Source of the DNA: Sphingomonas flavalba
GTDB lineage: Bacteria; Pseudomonadota; Alphaproteobacteria; Sphingomonadales; Sphingomonadaceae
Length of the DNA stretch: 64,000 nucleotides
Direction: 5' to 3'
Assembly: GCF_004796535.1 (NCBI RefSeq)
Contig: NZ_SPHY01000001.1
Coordinates: 186,001-250,000, forward strand
The stretch's first letter is position 1; each line of letters begins with the position of its first letter. The position numbers and the translations under genes were made by a program. The notes beneath the pieces are model-generated. The model did no database searches and was not told where the DNA came from. It saw only the letters and a program-made list of their open reading frames with translations. This document shows positions 63,048 to 64,000 of the stretch, one piece after another.

Positions 63048-64000
63048 GGCCAGCCTCCTCGGCGGCTTCGCCGAATCGTTCGAACAGCATCGGCAGCAGG
63101 ACGAGCGTCAGCAGCGTCGAGGTGACGAGGCCGCCGATCACCACGATCGCCAGCGGCCGCTGGATTTCCGAGCCGGGACCGGTGGCAAACAGTAACGGGA
63201 CAAGACCGAATGCGGCGATGCTCGCCGTCATCATCACCGGCCGAAGGCGGCGCTCGGCCCCCAGCCGCACGGTCTGTGCCATCGGCATGCCTTGCGCCCG
63301 CAACTGCCGGAAATAGGTGACCAGCACCAATCCGTTCAGCACTGCGATGCCGAGCAGGGCGATGAAGCCGACCGACGCCGGCACCGATAGATATTCCCCC
63401 GACACCCAGAGGGTCAGAATGCCACCGACCAGTGCGAACGGGATATTGGCGATGATCAAGGCGGAAGCGCGCAGCGAACGGAGCGTGGCGACCAGCACGA
63501 GGAAGATCAGTAGCAGCGCGACCGGCACGACCAGCATCAGCCGGGCCGACGCCCGCTGCTGATTCTCGAACTGCCCGCCCCAGACAAGACGGTAGCCCTG
63601 CGGCAAAGTGATCTGCTCCGCAACGGCCGCCTTCGCTTCATCGACATAGCCGACCAGATCGCGGCCGGAGACGAAGGCCTGAACCAGCGCGTAACGCGCA
63701 CCGTCCTCATGGTCGACCTTCACCGGACCGGCGACGCGGGACACGTGCGCCAGGTCGCTGACCCGGGCCAGGCTGCCGTCCGGCGAGCGCAGCATCAGGT
63801 CGGCAAAGCGCGCTGGGTCGTTGCGCAGCGTGTCGTCGCCACGGACGATGATCGGCGTCCTGCGCTGGCCTTCGGCGACGATGCCTGCATCCATTCCCTC
63901 AAGCTGGGCGCGCATCGCGTCCTGCAGCGTATCGATCGGCATGCCGGCGCGCCCGGCCGCCAGACGGTCGATATCGATCTGCAGATAGTCGACCGTGTCG
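63040..64000 (-). CDS. Heavy-metal efflux RND transporter (CzcA family), C-terminal part, cut by window edge
   Basis: The frame is open to the last base; the Met at 63942 is internal. About 320 C-terminal residues are seen: periplasmic part (TPIIVRGDDTLRNDPARFADLMLRSPDGSLARVSDLAHVSRV), and the second set of membrane helices (LMLVVPVALLLIFLVLVATLRSLRASALIIANIPFALVGG, GFIALLGIAVLNGLVLVTYF). LGAERRLRPVMMTASIAAFGLVPLL is the HME-RND signature. Exports divalent or monovalent metal cations; which metal is not readable from this part. Confidence 0.92.
   Translation of the reverse strand, partial: DTVDYLQIDIDRLAAGRAGMPIDTLQDAMRAQLEGMDAGIVAEGQRRTPIIVRGDDTLRNDPARFADLMLRSPDGSLARVSDLAHVSRVAGPVKVDHEDGARYALVQAFVSGRDLVGYVDEAKAAVAEQITLPQGYRLVWGGQFENQQRASARLMLVVPVALLLIFLVLVATLRSLRASALIIANIPFALVGGILTLWVSGEYLSVPASVGFIALLGIAVLNGLVLVTYFRQLRAQGMPMAQTVRLGAERRLRPVMMTASIAAFGLVPLLFATGPGSEIQRPLAIVVIGGLVTSTLLTLVLLPMLFERFGEAAEEAGHA

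Overview
The window is high-GC chromosomal DNA that reads as an alphaproteobacterium of the sphingomonad type (Sphingomonas and relatives). The grounds are three TonB-dependent receptors of which one has the Xanthomonas/Caulobacter-type plug, a cbb3 oxidase cluster under an FnrL-type regulator, CobS/CobT, a short-form HisG, a K+-independent H+-pyrophosphatase, and short palindromic repeats of a kind I recall from sphingomonad intergenic DNA. This is inference from gene content; no rRNA is present. I saw no insertion sequence, phage gene, CRISPR array or replication origin.

Layout. 1-8.6 kb: a sulfatase (cut by the window edge), an SDR and a TetR regulator on the minus strand, divergent from a Rieske oxygenase alpha subunit, a coupled 108-aa protein, a TonB-dependent receptor, an OsmC-like protein, a Rieske ferredoxin and an MFS transporter. 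This looks like an uptake-and-oxygenation module for an unidentified organic substrate. 8.8-16.3 kb: housekeeping genes (tRNA-Gln, ilvE, a MarR regulator, proC, a diguanylate cyclase, YbjN, UbiK, TspO, a redoxin, a small WYL-like protein, queH, tRNA-Met). 16.3-24.0 kb: an FnrL-type regulator divergent from ccoNOQP, a 60-aa protein, a DUF2189 membrane protein, ccoI and ccoS. An 18-bp palindrome with an FNR/FixK core lies between the two transcription units. No ccoG or ccoH is present. 24.0-27.6 kb: an iron-uptake operon (PepSY membrane protein, 77-aa membrane protein, siderophore receptor) behind a Fur-box-like sequence.

27.7-40.7 kb is an amino-sugar/galactoside locus: a putative glycoside hydrolase, a large TonB-dependent receptor, a DeoR/AgaR-type regulator, a secreted amidohydrolase, a GH36-like alpha-galactosidase, an EamA transporter, AgaZ/GatZ, AgaS and a BadF/NAGK-type kinase. 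The last five overlap end to end and must be one operon. Four copies of a TTTCGWTTA-type element lie between the receptor and the regulator. The most economical reading is release, uptake, phosphorylation and deamination/isomerisation of galactosamine or N-acetylgalactosamine, but no deacetylase and no AgaY/GatY aldolase subunit lie in the window.

40.8-56.1 kb is mostly conserved: rpmB (overlapping a convergent phytase-like gene), a glycine-zipper protein with a clear terminator, cobT-cobS, two small stress/glyoxalase-fold proteins, a J-domain protein divergent from bolA-nudix-pirin, an epoxide-hydrolase-like enzyme, hisG-hisD split by palindromic repeats, nusB, thiL and hppA with its terminator. 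56.2-64.0 kb: an M20-family protein with altered metal ligands, then a gentisate module (flavin reductase and nitrilase on minus; gentisate dioxygenase and FAH-family hydrolase on plus) and the end of a heavy-metal RND efflux operon (czcA-DUF3240-czcC order on minus), cut by the window edge.
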